Below are positions 50,554-61,780 of a stretch of DNA of 64,000 nucleotides, piece after piece. A model generated the notes under the pieces. That model worked only from the letters and a program-made list of their open reading frames with translations. It searched no databases and had not been told where the DNA came from. This DNA is from Callaeas wilsoni. Taxonomy: Eukaryota; Chordata; Aves; Passeriformes; Callaeidae. The stretch spans positions 212,501 through 276,500 of the forward strand of contig VWPU01012740.1 in NCBI GenBank assembly GCA_013398955.1, written 5' to 3'. The position numbers and the translations under genes were made by a program. Position 1 is the first letter of the stretch. Each line of letters begins with the position of its first letter.

Positions 50554-53500
50554 CACAATGAATATTTAAAGCTTTAATTTTTCAAAATGGTAGAATATAA
50601 CGGGATTTTCACCATCATCAGAAGATAATTTTTGACCAGGAAGAGGACAAACCAGTAGCTTTCACCAACTCCACTTGTACAAAACCAGTTTTGCCTTTCT
50701 CTATTAGGATGTTCTTAAATGATGGCCAAGGATTTGGGAGCAGTGGTGGAGAAGCAAAGATCCAACACAGACAGGTAGATCCAGCATGTATTGTGCAATT
50801 GAAATTGATGTGTGTGTATACACGAACCAGGATTATGTCCTGCAATGTAACAGGACACCTGACCTTGTTTAAAACACGTTCTTGTCTCCTGGCAGCAACA
50901 CATTTATCAAGGCTACTTTGAATGACCAGTTGTACTGTGTAGTCCTGCCCTGGAGGTCAGCGTTAACTGAGAGCCATCGGGTTCTGGGAATTTCTGATGA
51001 GTAAGAATAGCAATCCCCCGGAAAGCAATAGATGAATTCTGGGGTGGCTTTTCTTCCATATTCCCCAAACCTCTGATCACTCTTACTGCTCAGAATCCTC
51101 CTTTCTTACTGCTTTGAATCCTCGTTACTTACTGCAGGTTTTGCATGTCTTGATTCAGCTTCTTGGAAATCCTACACACAGATTCCCGTTGCCAGTGTGT
51201 CATGTTCGTGAGTGAACCACCTGGTTATTCAGGGAGCAGAAGAATGGCTGATTAGCTAGTTGCCTCTGCTGGAATGCATCCCCTTGATATGTAAGTAGCC
51301 ATGAGCTTCAGGATCCGTGCAATGCTCTAGACAGATTTTGAAAGTAATCCAGCTCCTTGGGAGGTCTGGTTGGATAAATTGAGTGTCAGAAGGGGACATG
51401 TGGTCAGACAAAGGAGAAAAAAAGATTGAACAAATGCAAGGGAAGGAGTCAGAACCTTTGATTCTTAGTCTGCTAGGAACCGACCTTGTTAAGGAGCTTC
51501 TGAGAGCAGAAATAGAACTGAATTTTCAGGAACCGAAAGCCACGACTGCTCACATGTAACAAAGCCACACACACCAGAGCAGAAAGACAAGGAGCAGATA
51601 TAATAGGAAGGCAAAACTCCCCAATGTGCCTTTCCAGCACATATTCGGAACCCAGATCCAACTCTCTTCCCCTCTCTGTTCTCTCTCCACCAATGCCCAG
51701 GGCAGACACAGGCGACTCGGTGGCCACTTTCCACTGACCCTATGGTGCCATGAGGACACAGCGTCAGGTTTGGGGATCTGGCCATTGCAAGTGCTGTAGG
51801 CATCCCAGGTCAGGAGTGATCTTCTAACACCTCCAGATTCCCATGAGGGGAGACACCCACAGAGAAGACGTGTCTCATCCAGGTATAGAGTGTCACCAGG
51901 GGAAGGAAAGGACTCATTTCTGTGGCAAATAAAGTCCTTGCTAGCAGATGTCTTCCTCTGAGAGAGTTTCAGGACTTTCCCCCAAATCCTGCTAAGCTCC
52001 TTCTATCTGCCAATGTGTACCTCTGTCACTGGGGGTGTGGAACAGGTTTGTGTTCTCTGCTTAGCATATGGTGGTGATTGCTGGTGTTTGGTAGCTGTGA
52101 AATCCAGATGCCCAGCTCCAGGAGGATTTTTCCCTTGCTAGGGACATCTGGCCATCCTCTCAGCCTTACTCTTTCTTCTCCTCATTTTTGCTTGGAGTCT
52201 GTAAGCTTTGCCTATAAATTTGCAGTGCAGATAATTCAGCTGATTTATTCTTGTGCTTTAATTCAAGGTTAAGAAGGAAAAAGCAAAGGGAAGCCTGGGG
52301 TTGTGTTCGTACCTGAGGACCCAGATAGGGACATGTATGTTCCAAGCCCACTGCCTTCTCCTGCCAGGGCAGTAGAGAGGTTGATGCTGCGGTGGCACAT
52401 TGAACAGACGTAATGGCACTGTTGGCTGGCAGCAACCTGGTGGGGATGGCAGGTGAAGGGAAACCTTGAGGGACGCATCCAAACACCAGGATTGCTGTCT
52501 TGCTTTGGCTCAGAGCAGCTAGGCACCATGTGGGGCGTTTCTGCTCAGACTCCTGCCTTAAATCCATATGCAAGCTATGATGATAAAATCCAGGGACAGC
52601 AGGTACTGCAGATATTTAAAGCAAAGGGAAGCAGAAATTTCCAGGAGCATTTCTGTCTAGTAGCTTGGATCCACAAGAGAAATTCTGAGTGACCTGTGAG
52701 AGTCTCTAGACCCCTTGACTTCTTTTTGTTATTATTTTCCGTAATTCCATGAGTGAATTTCTTGTTCCTGCAGGTAAAGGGCTGGCTCTGACAAGAATAG
52801 ACTAGCTGCATACCTGGTCATCCTGCTGGTGGACCACTCTGCTACAGAAAATGTCTTGCTGGGCTGTGATATGATCTGTGGGAGATCGACGATGTGGACA
52901 AAAGCCTGCTGCCAAGCAGCAGGAGCCAAGTCTTAGGCACCATGCCTGTTGGAGTCAGCAAGAGAAGATAATAAACTCTTTTGCTCTTGCAGTCTGTTGG
53001 TATCTAACTCCAGAATTCAGTAGACTAAGTACAAATGTGGCAGAAACTCTTACCGGTCTGCTCTTCTGCCCTGGGTGCCGGATTTGTCCTCTTGCCCCCA
53101 TTTGCTGGGCCTTCCTACTAGAGACCTAAAATGGCCCTTCTCCAGTAGTGAGCTCTCAAAGCCCCTGCAAAGAATCAGGGGTCCATTTCTTCTCCTCTGT
53201 TCTTCTAAGGTGGTTCATGACTCAGCTCCTGCTCCCTCACTCGACACTCAGCAGCAGGAGTGAGGCTTCTGTCTCAGCAGCCCAGCCATGGTTCATCTGC
53301 AGCATGGCAGTGACTGCACCCCAGCAGTGCAGGGGACGAGCTCTGCCATGCCACAGATGGGTGCAGGGCTCACTAGATACAGCTTTTCAGTCATTTGTCT
53401 CAGTGGTTTAGTGGGTGGCCCCATGCCTGGTTTATTGCGTGCTGTTGAAAGCCTGCTCCAGATGCAGGATGAGTCATTTTCTATGGTCATTTCTTCTGGT

Positions 53501-53731
53501 ACTTGTCACTCTGGTGTCTGAGTGCTTCGAAGCCATCACAGCTTTGTCTTCCTTTAGCCCCACTAAGGTATGAGGAAATGTTTCTCTTCTTTCACAGAGG
53601 GAGAGCTACAGAGTACAGAGAAAGATCTCCAGCCATTTGTGGGGCCTCATTTGAGCTAACACAGACTAACTTTCTAAGGCTTAGGTAAATAGGGAGATAC
53701 CCCTGGTACGTTACCATCATAACATCTTTCT
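50554..53731. other. GC-richer intergenic DNA, no gene seen
   Basis: Many overlapping open frames of 60-135 codons occur on both strands, which is typical of stop-poor non-coding DNA. None resembles a known family, and no splice-framed exon stands out. Confidence 0.5.
51081..51137. repeat. 23-bp tandem duplication, about 2.4 copies
   Basis: TCTTACTGCTCAGAATCCTC at 51081 is repeated as TCTTACTGCTTTGAATCCTC at 51104, and a partial third copy (TTACTTACTGC) begins near 51125. Confidence 0.65.
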
Positions 53732-53820
53732 AGTGGAAGGTATCCCTGCGTGTCCCGGGGGGTTGGAACTAGTTGATGTTTAAAGTCCCTTCCAACCCAA
53801 ATATGATTCTCTGATTCCAA
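53732..53820 (+). mobile_element. CR1 LINE 3'-end fragment (plus orientation)
   Basis: TGGAAGGTATCCCTGC, then GGGGGGTTGGAACTAG, then AAGTCCCTTCCAACCCAA, then GATTCTCTGATTCC. This follows the 3' untranslated end of avian CR1 in the correct order and ends in a remnant of its ATTCTATG-type terminal repeat. It is 5'-truncated and non-functional. Confidence 0.88.
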
Positions 53821-56236
53821 TGGCCTTTGGTGTCCCTCGCTGTGAGTGTGCTCAGTGTACCCACAAACCAGGCACCAGGGGCTGATGTGGGCACTGGGCA
53901 GAAAGAAGCATTTCTTTGTTTTCACTGCTGTGCCACATCTCTTCTCCTTGGCCCCTGACTGCTCCTGTTGGCTTTGGGGATTCCTGCTGCAGATACCTAA
54001 TGGCAAATTTCCCTTTCTGCATAGGAAGCCTGGGGCTTACGGGACTGTTACGCATACAGGCAACAATACTGCATGGGCTTTACTGTAGGAGCTGGAACAA
54101 AGGAAAGAGCCAGGCTTTGAGTGCTTCTGCAAGGAGATTCTTAATCCACCTGCCAGCCATGGTTGCTCACCTAACACACTCCCCCAGCCATGCAGTAGAG
54201 AGCTGCCCCATTGGGCAAGTGGCAGCTCACAGGGCCTGTTTTGCCTGCACTCCCAAGGACACAAGCACAGCTCCCTGCAGGAACAGCTGGTGATGAGGAG
54301 TCATCTGCTTGCACAGAGCTCTGGGTGTTAATTCAACGTGAAACCCCCAGTTCTGCTGTGCCAGACAAGGCACGTGTGGGAGATCTGGTTTCTTCATCCA
54401 AGCAACTTTCTAAGAAAGCCCCTTTGATAATCAGTCTGAAAGATTGCTGAAGTGAAAATTAAAGCACTCTAAATGCTGTTATGGAAACATACCCATCACA
54501 AGCAAGAGCTGGATTTCTGTAGTTGCCACACAATAAATAGATGAGGCTCAGCTCTGATGTCAGACCAGCTTTACCTTGTGCATATCCCCCGATGTCTGGT
54601 TTTCCAGTTATGAACTGTAGTAATTGTGATCAATCAGGCTTTATGCTCACTACCCACAGGCTGTTTATTAATGAATCTGCATCCCATCTTCATTTTTTCA
54701 CAATCTCATCAAATCTGTTCCAGATCCTGTTTACATCAAATTTTGTCTGCAGCACACTTCTATAATATCATCCCATTTGGAATTCCTGATTCTGCACCAG
54801 TTCTCAGACCAGGTCCTCAGTATACCGAAGAACAACATGTTCTTGAAATAAAAGAAAAATGAAAACATGAGAGCTTTCCACAAAGTGCAAAGAAAAGCCA
54901 TTGATTTATAAGGGATGCCATCCTTCCATGGTATAGACAGACAATTTTTTCAAAATCCTTTCTGTATGTCTATGTATATGTGTTTGTTTAAAGGCTAGAA
55001 TTGCCTTCCTGTGAATGCTTTGAAAAACCTCAGGTACTTTTCTCCTTAGCAGTGTACATTTTCTGTTTGGGTTTCATAAAAACATGGGTTTTATGAATAT
55101 TTGGCTTGACTTTCTAAAGACATCAATATTATGTGTTGCAATGTGTTATAAATGGCTCAGATCAGATGCAGAATAGGAAGAAAAAGCTTTAGAATAAAAG
55201 TTTATTAAAAACACATACATAGAGTCTATTCTAAATAGAAAAGAAAAAAGAGAAAAAAACAACGAATGTTCCCCTGTTGCATCAATGCCAGAACATTATG
55301 TTTGCAAATAAGAATTTAGCACTACAAAGACAATGCCCTAGATTAACTAAGATCCCATTTCACAAAACCCTATGGCAATAGTCTGCAACATCAGTCACAG
55401 GAGAAGATATAACACAGATGCATTTGTGCCCTCATGCAGCTGAACTGAAACAAAACAAAGAGTGAATTAGGCTGAATATCTTACTGTGTGCAACGTATTG
55501 TACAACAAGGCACCTTTGGGAATGTGTCACAGGGTTTGGTAAATTGAAAACAAAATAAACAGATCTATGGGAATAAATAACATCATATTAGATGTCTGCT
55601 GCATGTAGACTACATTAGCTTCCAGTCACAATCCAGCTTCAGTTTTCCCACTAGTTTTCAATGCCCGTGAAAAGCAGATGATCTGAAACCTCTGCAAAGA
55701 AAGGGGGGTAGGGGCAGAGGGAGGCACACTGCGCTGGTTCTCCTGCACATGCACACATGTGCACACACACTCACACCCTCTGTCTTTCTCTCGCTTTAAC
55801 ACAGTTTCAGCCAGTGTGTCCCTTGCTGTTTTGCGCACGAGTCAGTTTTGCCATTTCTGGACCAAGGCAGGGAGCAAAAGCATTTTCCCCTACACACTGA
55901 TCTCCCCTCACTGCTCAGCTAAGGTGAGAGCTCTGGCAACCCAGTTTACCTGCAGCCCAATGCGCTCCATTGCCATGGCCAGCATCACTTCATGAGGTCC
56001 TGAGACCCCTGACAAAAGCACCAGCAACTGCAAGGGTTTGATGTGTTCAGGAGTAGAGACAAGAGATTCCCAGGGCGCCTGACCCTGATGTAGCCATGAC
56101 ACACATGACTTCAGGGGCAGTTGTGGAGACCCAAGAGAGGCAGGTACTTTGCTGAGTCCAGTCTCTAATTTCAGGCAAATTTAGTTAATGTATTGAAAGC
56201 ACTTTTTTTTAGTGCTCAGCCATATGGGGCCAAGGT
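53821..56236. other. Intergenic DNA, no gene seen
   Basis: Composition falls back to AT-rich after 54.4 kb. A CA-rich patch lies at 55745-55779 (CACATGCACACATGTGCAC then CA repeats). Open frames are short and unrecognised. Confidence 0.5.
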
Positions 56237-56315
56237 CTGCTTCCAAGTACGTGGGTAAAACCCCACTGATTTCAGGGAGATTGCTTGCATGAACTGAACT
56301 TAAAAGATCAGGCCA
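56237..56315 (-). repeat. Ancient amniote CR1/L3-like fragment (opposite orientation to 37041)
   Basis: GTAAAACCCCACTGATTTCAG, in part, then a middle with GCTTGCATGAACT, then AAAAGATCAGGCC. This is the reverse order of the repeat at 37041-37115 (gggcctgat, then a 'cccattgacttcaatggg'-like box). It is diverged and inactive. Confidence 0.45.
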
Positions 56316-56358
56316 TATTTATCTCAGCAAAAGTTCAAGCTAATTCATTTTCTCTCAT

Positions 56359-56376
56359 TTTCTCTCTCTCTCTCCT
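56359..56376. repeat. TC dinucleotide tract
   Basis: About seven TC units inside a wider T/C-rich stretch. Confidence 0.85.
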
Positions 56377-59300
56377 TCTGTTTTGCTTAGCTTATAGCTG
56401 AGTAAAAGGAGCACATATCTTGGAGATAGCTTTTTAAATATAAAATTCTCTTTATAACCCCAGAGCAATATGTCATTCTGCGATTACAAAAAAATGTACT
56501 CTTCCCAAAGAAAATCCTTCTGAAGCAAACATTGGCTTTATCCTGTCTGAGATCTAAGCACCAGCCTTTGAATTCATGTATATCAGAAATAGGCAAAGAT
56601 CTGCAACAGAGCGAAACTGTGGCCTCCAAATTGTCATTATTCCAGTCAAAAGCCTATTTCTTCCCTTTAAGAAGCAGCAATGGGCCTTGAGATGAAGTGC
56701 AGAAAATAACAAGGGACACAGAGAGAAAATGATATTTTTATAACTTTTTAGTCTGAACACTCTCAGGAGAAGAAGTTTGATGAAGAAGTTGGGGAAAATT
56801 TTAACATTCAGGTAATTGATATTCTCGTCTCTGCCAACTAAACTCCTTCTGGCTTAGGGAAAGATCAGGTCCGCATTCCCTCTCCACAGATGTGAGCTCA
56901 GGTCCAGGGGGCTGTGGATGCCTTGCATGGCCCTGCTGGGCTCTGGCCAGCTGACATCCTTATCATTTTTATTTCTTTCCATCTTCATGTATAAGAGGTT
57001 GTTTGAAGGATGCTGTTTTTCAGGTTTGCCCAGGGGTGTGCTTTCTATAGACATTCAAGGCAGCTGGTTTTTGTTATCTGGCTTTGGAAATGTATTTCTC
57101 ACAAGGAAGAACATAACAGAGTGTCCCTTTCTGGCCGGCCTTGGAGATACTCTCTCTCTTGTTCATACAAATCTGAAGTCCCACCCTCTCCACTCAGAAA
57201 CTGAAGGGCCTGTATCTGACCTTATATTCAGATCGATACATTCCCCTTTGGATTCCTGAATACATTCAAGCACTTTTAATTTGATTTCTCTATTCACACA
57301 GACACAACAAGGTGAGAGAAGGATGGAGCTGACAGGTCTCATAATCAGCTCTCATCTTCTTTCACCAATGCATCAAAATTGTATTTCCATAATTCCTTCC
57401 ATTAGTATTTTACCTGTTGTCTCCACAGGCTCATGCTGGTCTGGTGAACAAGAGCCAGATTCAGGAATTAAGCTGGGACATGCACAATGGCCATGAATGC
57501 TGCTGCTAAAGTCAAGGCACTTGTTCCTGGGCTTGCAGACAACTCAAGAGCTCGGTGGGGCCAGGGTTCAGCACACTGGGCTCTCGCCTCAGCCTTTAGA
57601 CAATCACCAGAGACAGATGGATAGTAGGGATGGAGTGTTGGGACCCCTCAGCGGGAAGGACGGAAGCCCAACTCTTCTCACTTCTGGTCTGCTTGTAACC
57701 TGTTGCAAATTATAACTTGCCATGCTCCTGATCCTGTGTCCTGCATTTTCTCTGTGTTGTGACCGCGTTTATGGCAGCAGCCTGCTCCTGTGACTCATGG
57801 AACAGGGCATGGCATTACTCAGGACTTGGCCTGCGTGTTTCTGCTTAACCCCTTGGTGGACTCTGCTTTGGACAGTGGGAAGGACATAGGAGCTTCTGCT
57901 GCAAGGATCAGAGGCTTGCCCCAGGGAGTAGGGGACTGCTCATCCATCTCTCCTCTTTTATTCTGAGTCTTCCCAACCAAAGGTTGTGAACTCATTCTGA
58001 TGGAGCTTGTTCGAGGCAGCACCAGGGTGGGTGACGGCCCCACGACCAGAAAAGCAGAAGGGAGACTGCAGGGAGTGGTTGCAGCAGAGACAATGCCAGC
58101 TGCCAGGATGCAAGAACTGCCTGCCTGGAGCTGGTGGCTGGTAGGAGCTCTCCCACAGCCACCACCAGTCCCCCCAGACCCGTGGGCAAGGCTTCAGCTG
58201 GATGGTGGCTGCCTCATGCCCAGGTGAGCTGCCCTTGGTGAGCTGCTGGCTCAGTTGGTGTATCAGGTGCACAGGGCTGGTCGTGACTGCCGGCTGCTCG
58301 CTTTGCTGCACAGTTTTGAGGACAGAGCTATCACACTTGGCTTTTCTCTTTCCTGCAGCTAAGAAGGGTTTGAGGTCTCCAGCAAAACTGTGGGGCTGAG
58401 AGTGAAATAATCCCTAGTAAGGGGAGCTGGGGAGCTTGTATTTTAGCTGCATGGAGACCAAAGTGTGTGAGGGAAGGAGGGAAGGTTGTCTCAGGGGAAA
58501 CCTATGTCTGGGGAGGGAATAATGCCCACCATTTATGTGGACAGCGCAGCTCAAGAGCACCATTACACATGTGCAGACATCAGGCATGCAGGGTTGTAGT
58601 CTTCCCCGCCTGGCTCAGTGTGAGCTGCTTCCTTATTATGTCCATGAGAAGGAAGTGCAAATAAATCCCATGCATTTTTGCCTGCTTCGTGACTGCGGCA
58701 CAGCTGAAGCGGTTTCATCTCTGCAAACTTCCTCAGCAGTGCCCTCAGGGCTGTCCTGTTGGACAGTGTGACAGAGATTTGGTCCCTGGCAGAGTGCTGT
58801 GTGTCTTGGCTCCTTGCCGAAGGTCCTGACGTGCCGTGAGATGTGTCACTCTGTGGAGCAGTGGCACACACAGTGGGTGACACGAGTCTCTCCACGGCCA
58901 CTCTGCTCCTTTATACCAGTCTCAGTGACGATGGTGTAATGTGAATGCACTCGTGATCTGGAAGACATATTTAAAAAGCCTGACACCAGAAATTAAATTT
59001 CTCCTCCCTTGTCCCCAGGGACACTAACGTTGACTGTGAGCATAAAGGAAACCTGGCTGGCTGCATGCTGTCTCCATCTAAAGATGAAAGCCCTAAAGCA
59101 CTATCTGCAGGGAGGCAGGAGCTGATGGCTTCAGAGGCATTTACGAGACTTAGGAGCATACATTCTATTTATTTAAAGTGACCAATGTCACTTTAGAGCA
59201 AAAGTCCTACTGAGTGTTTCCGAATTAACTGAGCTAAAGCCGTATCTGAAGTACCTAACTCAGACCAACAAGGTCCAACCACCCTGGCCATCAGTCATCC

Positions 59301-60930
59301 TACTTTTAGAAAGATGATTAAAAAAGCACTTACCTGCAGGAGGGACATTATTTGGGATGCTCTTTGCACTTGATTTCTTACAAGCATTTGCATATGGGCA
59401 GGAGAATCTGCTCTCAAATTTCAATACTAGTGCCAAAGTATTTATTCTTCCCCAAACCTTGTGAAAGGTAAATATTCATAAAACTTCTGTGTGCAAAGGC
59501 AGCAGAGAGTATTCAAATGTGTCTGGGTAGAATCTCTTTTATTTTCCTCAGGTACAAATAAAGCACCCCCCATCCCCTAGCTCCCTCTAGCTCTCCTTTT
59601 AAATCTCTTTTTAACGTCTCACTTTTTACTGCTAATCATTTCCCCCCTTTCCTAATGATGCTAACCTTAGAGCCTGCTGCAAACTGACTTGTTTCATGTC
59701 AGCCTCTCTCTATTGCCCACTTTTGTTAAGCCACAAAGCAGGTTTCAGTCTATTCAACATCAGCTATTTCTCCGACTTGAATATTACCATTGCCTATTTC
59801 AAAGGCATCTCCAAGCCCACAGTATTTCTGCACAGATACCTCTATTATTGTCTGTCATCAGGATATGCTGGGCTCCTCTCCTGCCTCTCTCCCCCCTTGC
59901 TTCCTTCCTATGTATGTGGCAAAGTCTCTCTCTGCTCTAATAGCTCTCCTGAGAGCAGGGTGAAGCAGGTCTTTACAAAGGCCTGTTAATTTTAAAGGAC
60001 AAGCTTTATATATTAACACCCCTGTGGCAGTCTGCTTCCCGTGCAGCGGGCTCTATCCCCACCACTTACCCAGAATTAAAGCGCGCAAGGACCAAGCCCA
60101 CTCCCCAGCGGGAGCTGCTGGCTAATGCCAGCCCTGATTCCCACCTCCCTCCAGCTGCAGCAAGCATCCCCAGGTGTCCCTAAGCAGACCGAAGCCACGG
60201 GAGCAGGGGGCCTGGGGGACGCTGTGACAATCTGGCCTGTGCTGACCCACAGGGTGTGGGCAGCATGGGGAGCTGACGGAGGACATCTGCTTGCTTAACA
60301 GAGGCTGTGTTACAGACGTCCTTCCCTTCCAAAATCAATTTTCTCCCAGGTGCTGGATTCCTTGAAGGATTATAACAGAGTTATAATTACGAGTGTGGCA
60401 ACATTTGAACTTTCTAGGTGACAGACCTTTTCAGTGGCTTGGAGTAAGTGGGAGGAAGGAGGTTTTTCTCTGCAGATAAAAGATTGTGAAACATAACTAT
60501 TTAGCATAAATTAAGTCTTCTGGCTTGCTAATCACCTCTCAGTTCAAAAGACACAGGCCTTACCCTAACGCTCCTCCATCGGGATGTGGTACTGGCACAG
60601 GGCTCCTGCTCCCCCATCAAGTTGAGCAAATCCCTCATAGAGGCTGACCCCTGAAATTGAAATCTAACATTTGAGACTTGCAATGGGGGACAACTTTTAT
60701 CTCTTTCTCTTTGAGACATCTGTCCGCTACATCATCTCCCTCATCCCATGCTCGCCTCCTGAAAAGAGCGAGATAAAAATTAAGAAAGGAGGAAGGAAAA
60801 GAAGAACTCTGGTTGGTGCAAAGGGAGAATTTGCAGTTATTGCTAATGTTAGCATTTCCCGTTCTTTTTTTCCCCCTCTGTTTCCTTGGCATACAGGTAA
60901 AATAACAAAATAAATCCCACGAAGGGCTTT
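56377..60930. other. Intergenic DNA with a GC-rich patch at about 57.9-58.3 kb
   Basis: In the GC-rich patch, frames of 65-117 codons are open in several frames on both strands. None is recognisable, and there are few CpGs, so it is not an obvious CpG-island promoter. Elsewhere nothing is recognised. Confidence 0.45.
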
Positions 60931-60990
60931 CTGCCAGGCTGCCTTTGGAACTTTGCTTAAGTGGCCTTAAGTAAGATAATAAGCAAGGAG

Positions 60991-61020
60991 TGTGAAAAGA
61001 AGAGACTTTGTCTTTTCACA
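60991..61020. repeat. Perfect 10-bp stem with a 10-base loop
   Basis: TGTGAAAAGA (60991-61000) pairs exactly with TCTTTTCACA (61011-61020). It sits in a non-repetitive block (about 60930-61180) that also has two CTTAAG palindromes and a TAATTAAT site, so it may be part of a regulatory element. Confidence 0.6.
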
Positions 61021-61530
61021 TTAGCAGCAGCCCTGTTCAAGTGGCAGTATCTATGAAAATGCTGTTCAGCCTTTAATGAGACTACAGTGTGTTAGTGTAC
61101 CAGTCTAATTAATCCCATATTTTCACACAGCATAATTACTGAGCTGAGGCTGAATTATTTGGCTACTGGAGGTGGAGCAGTGCCTGCCTGCACTGTCCTC
61201 TGTCTCTGCTCCTCACAATTTATTATGCTATACAGCAAGACACCATTGAAACCTCCTAGTATAGGACTATCTGTCATCTCTACATTATCAGTAAAATACA
61301 CCACCTTCCATACTGTGCTACAAGGGCTTTAGCAAATTGCTATTTTTATGGGATATGATAAAGGAAATGCTACCTTATGTTCAAATTTTTAACTGTCTCG
61401 TGTACAGAATATACAGTTGTTTTGTGCACTCCAGTTCAGTGAGGCTTCATTTGCATTGCTACAGCCAGGGCGGGTGTCACCCTGCTATTTTGCTCCCATT
61501 CAGCCCCTCTTCTTTATTTTCTTCCTCTTT

Positions 61531-61679
61531 TTCCTTCCTTCCTTCCTTCCTTCCTTCCTTCCTTCCTTCCTTCCTTCCTTCCTTCCTTCCTTCCTTCCTT
61601 CCTTCCTTCCTTCCTTCCTTCCTTCCTTCCTTCCTTCCTTCCTTCCTTCCTTCCTTCCTTCCTTCCTTCCTTCCTTCCT
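61531..61679. repeat. Pure TTCC tetranucleotide repeat, about 37 units
   Basis: 149 bases of uninterrupted TTCC are followed by more T/C-rich DNA to about 61780. The Leu-Pro-Ser-Phe and Lys-Glu-Gly-Arg periodic open frames (168, 150 and 107 codons) are translations of this tract, not genes. A pure homopurine-homopyrimidine mirror repeat of this length can adopt triplex (H-DNA) structure and should be length-variable. Confidence 0.97.
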
Positions 61680-61780
61680 CTTTGCTTTATTTCTTCTTCT
61701 TCCTCCTCTTCTTTTTCTTCTCTCTGCCCCCCTCTCTTCCGCTCTCCTTTTTTTCTTTCTCTCTCTGTCTTTCCACTCCA

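Noticed and set aside
52166..52573. 135-codon minus-strand frame in GC-richer intergenic DNA
   Set aside because: Several other frames are open over the same bases, the product is unrecognised and no splice-site context was found.
57958..58311. GC-rich patch considered as a CpG-island promoter of a downstream gene
   Set aside because: CpG dinucleotides are scarce despite high GC, and no exon follows.
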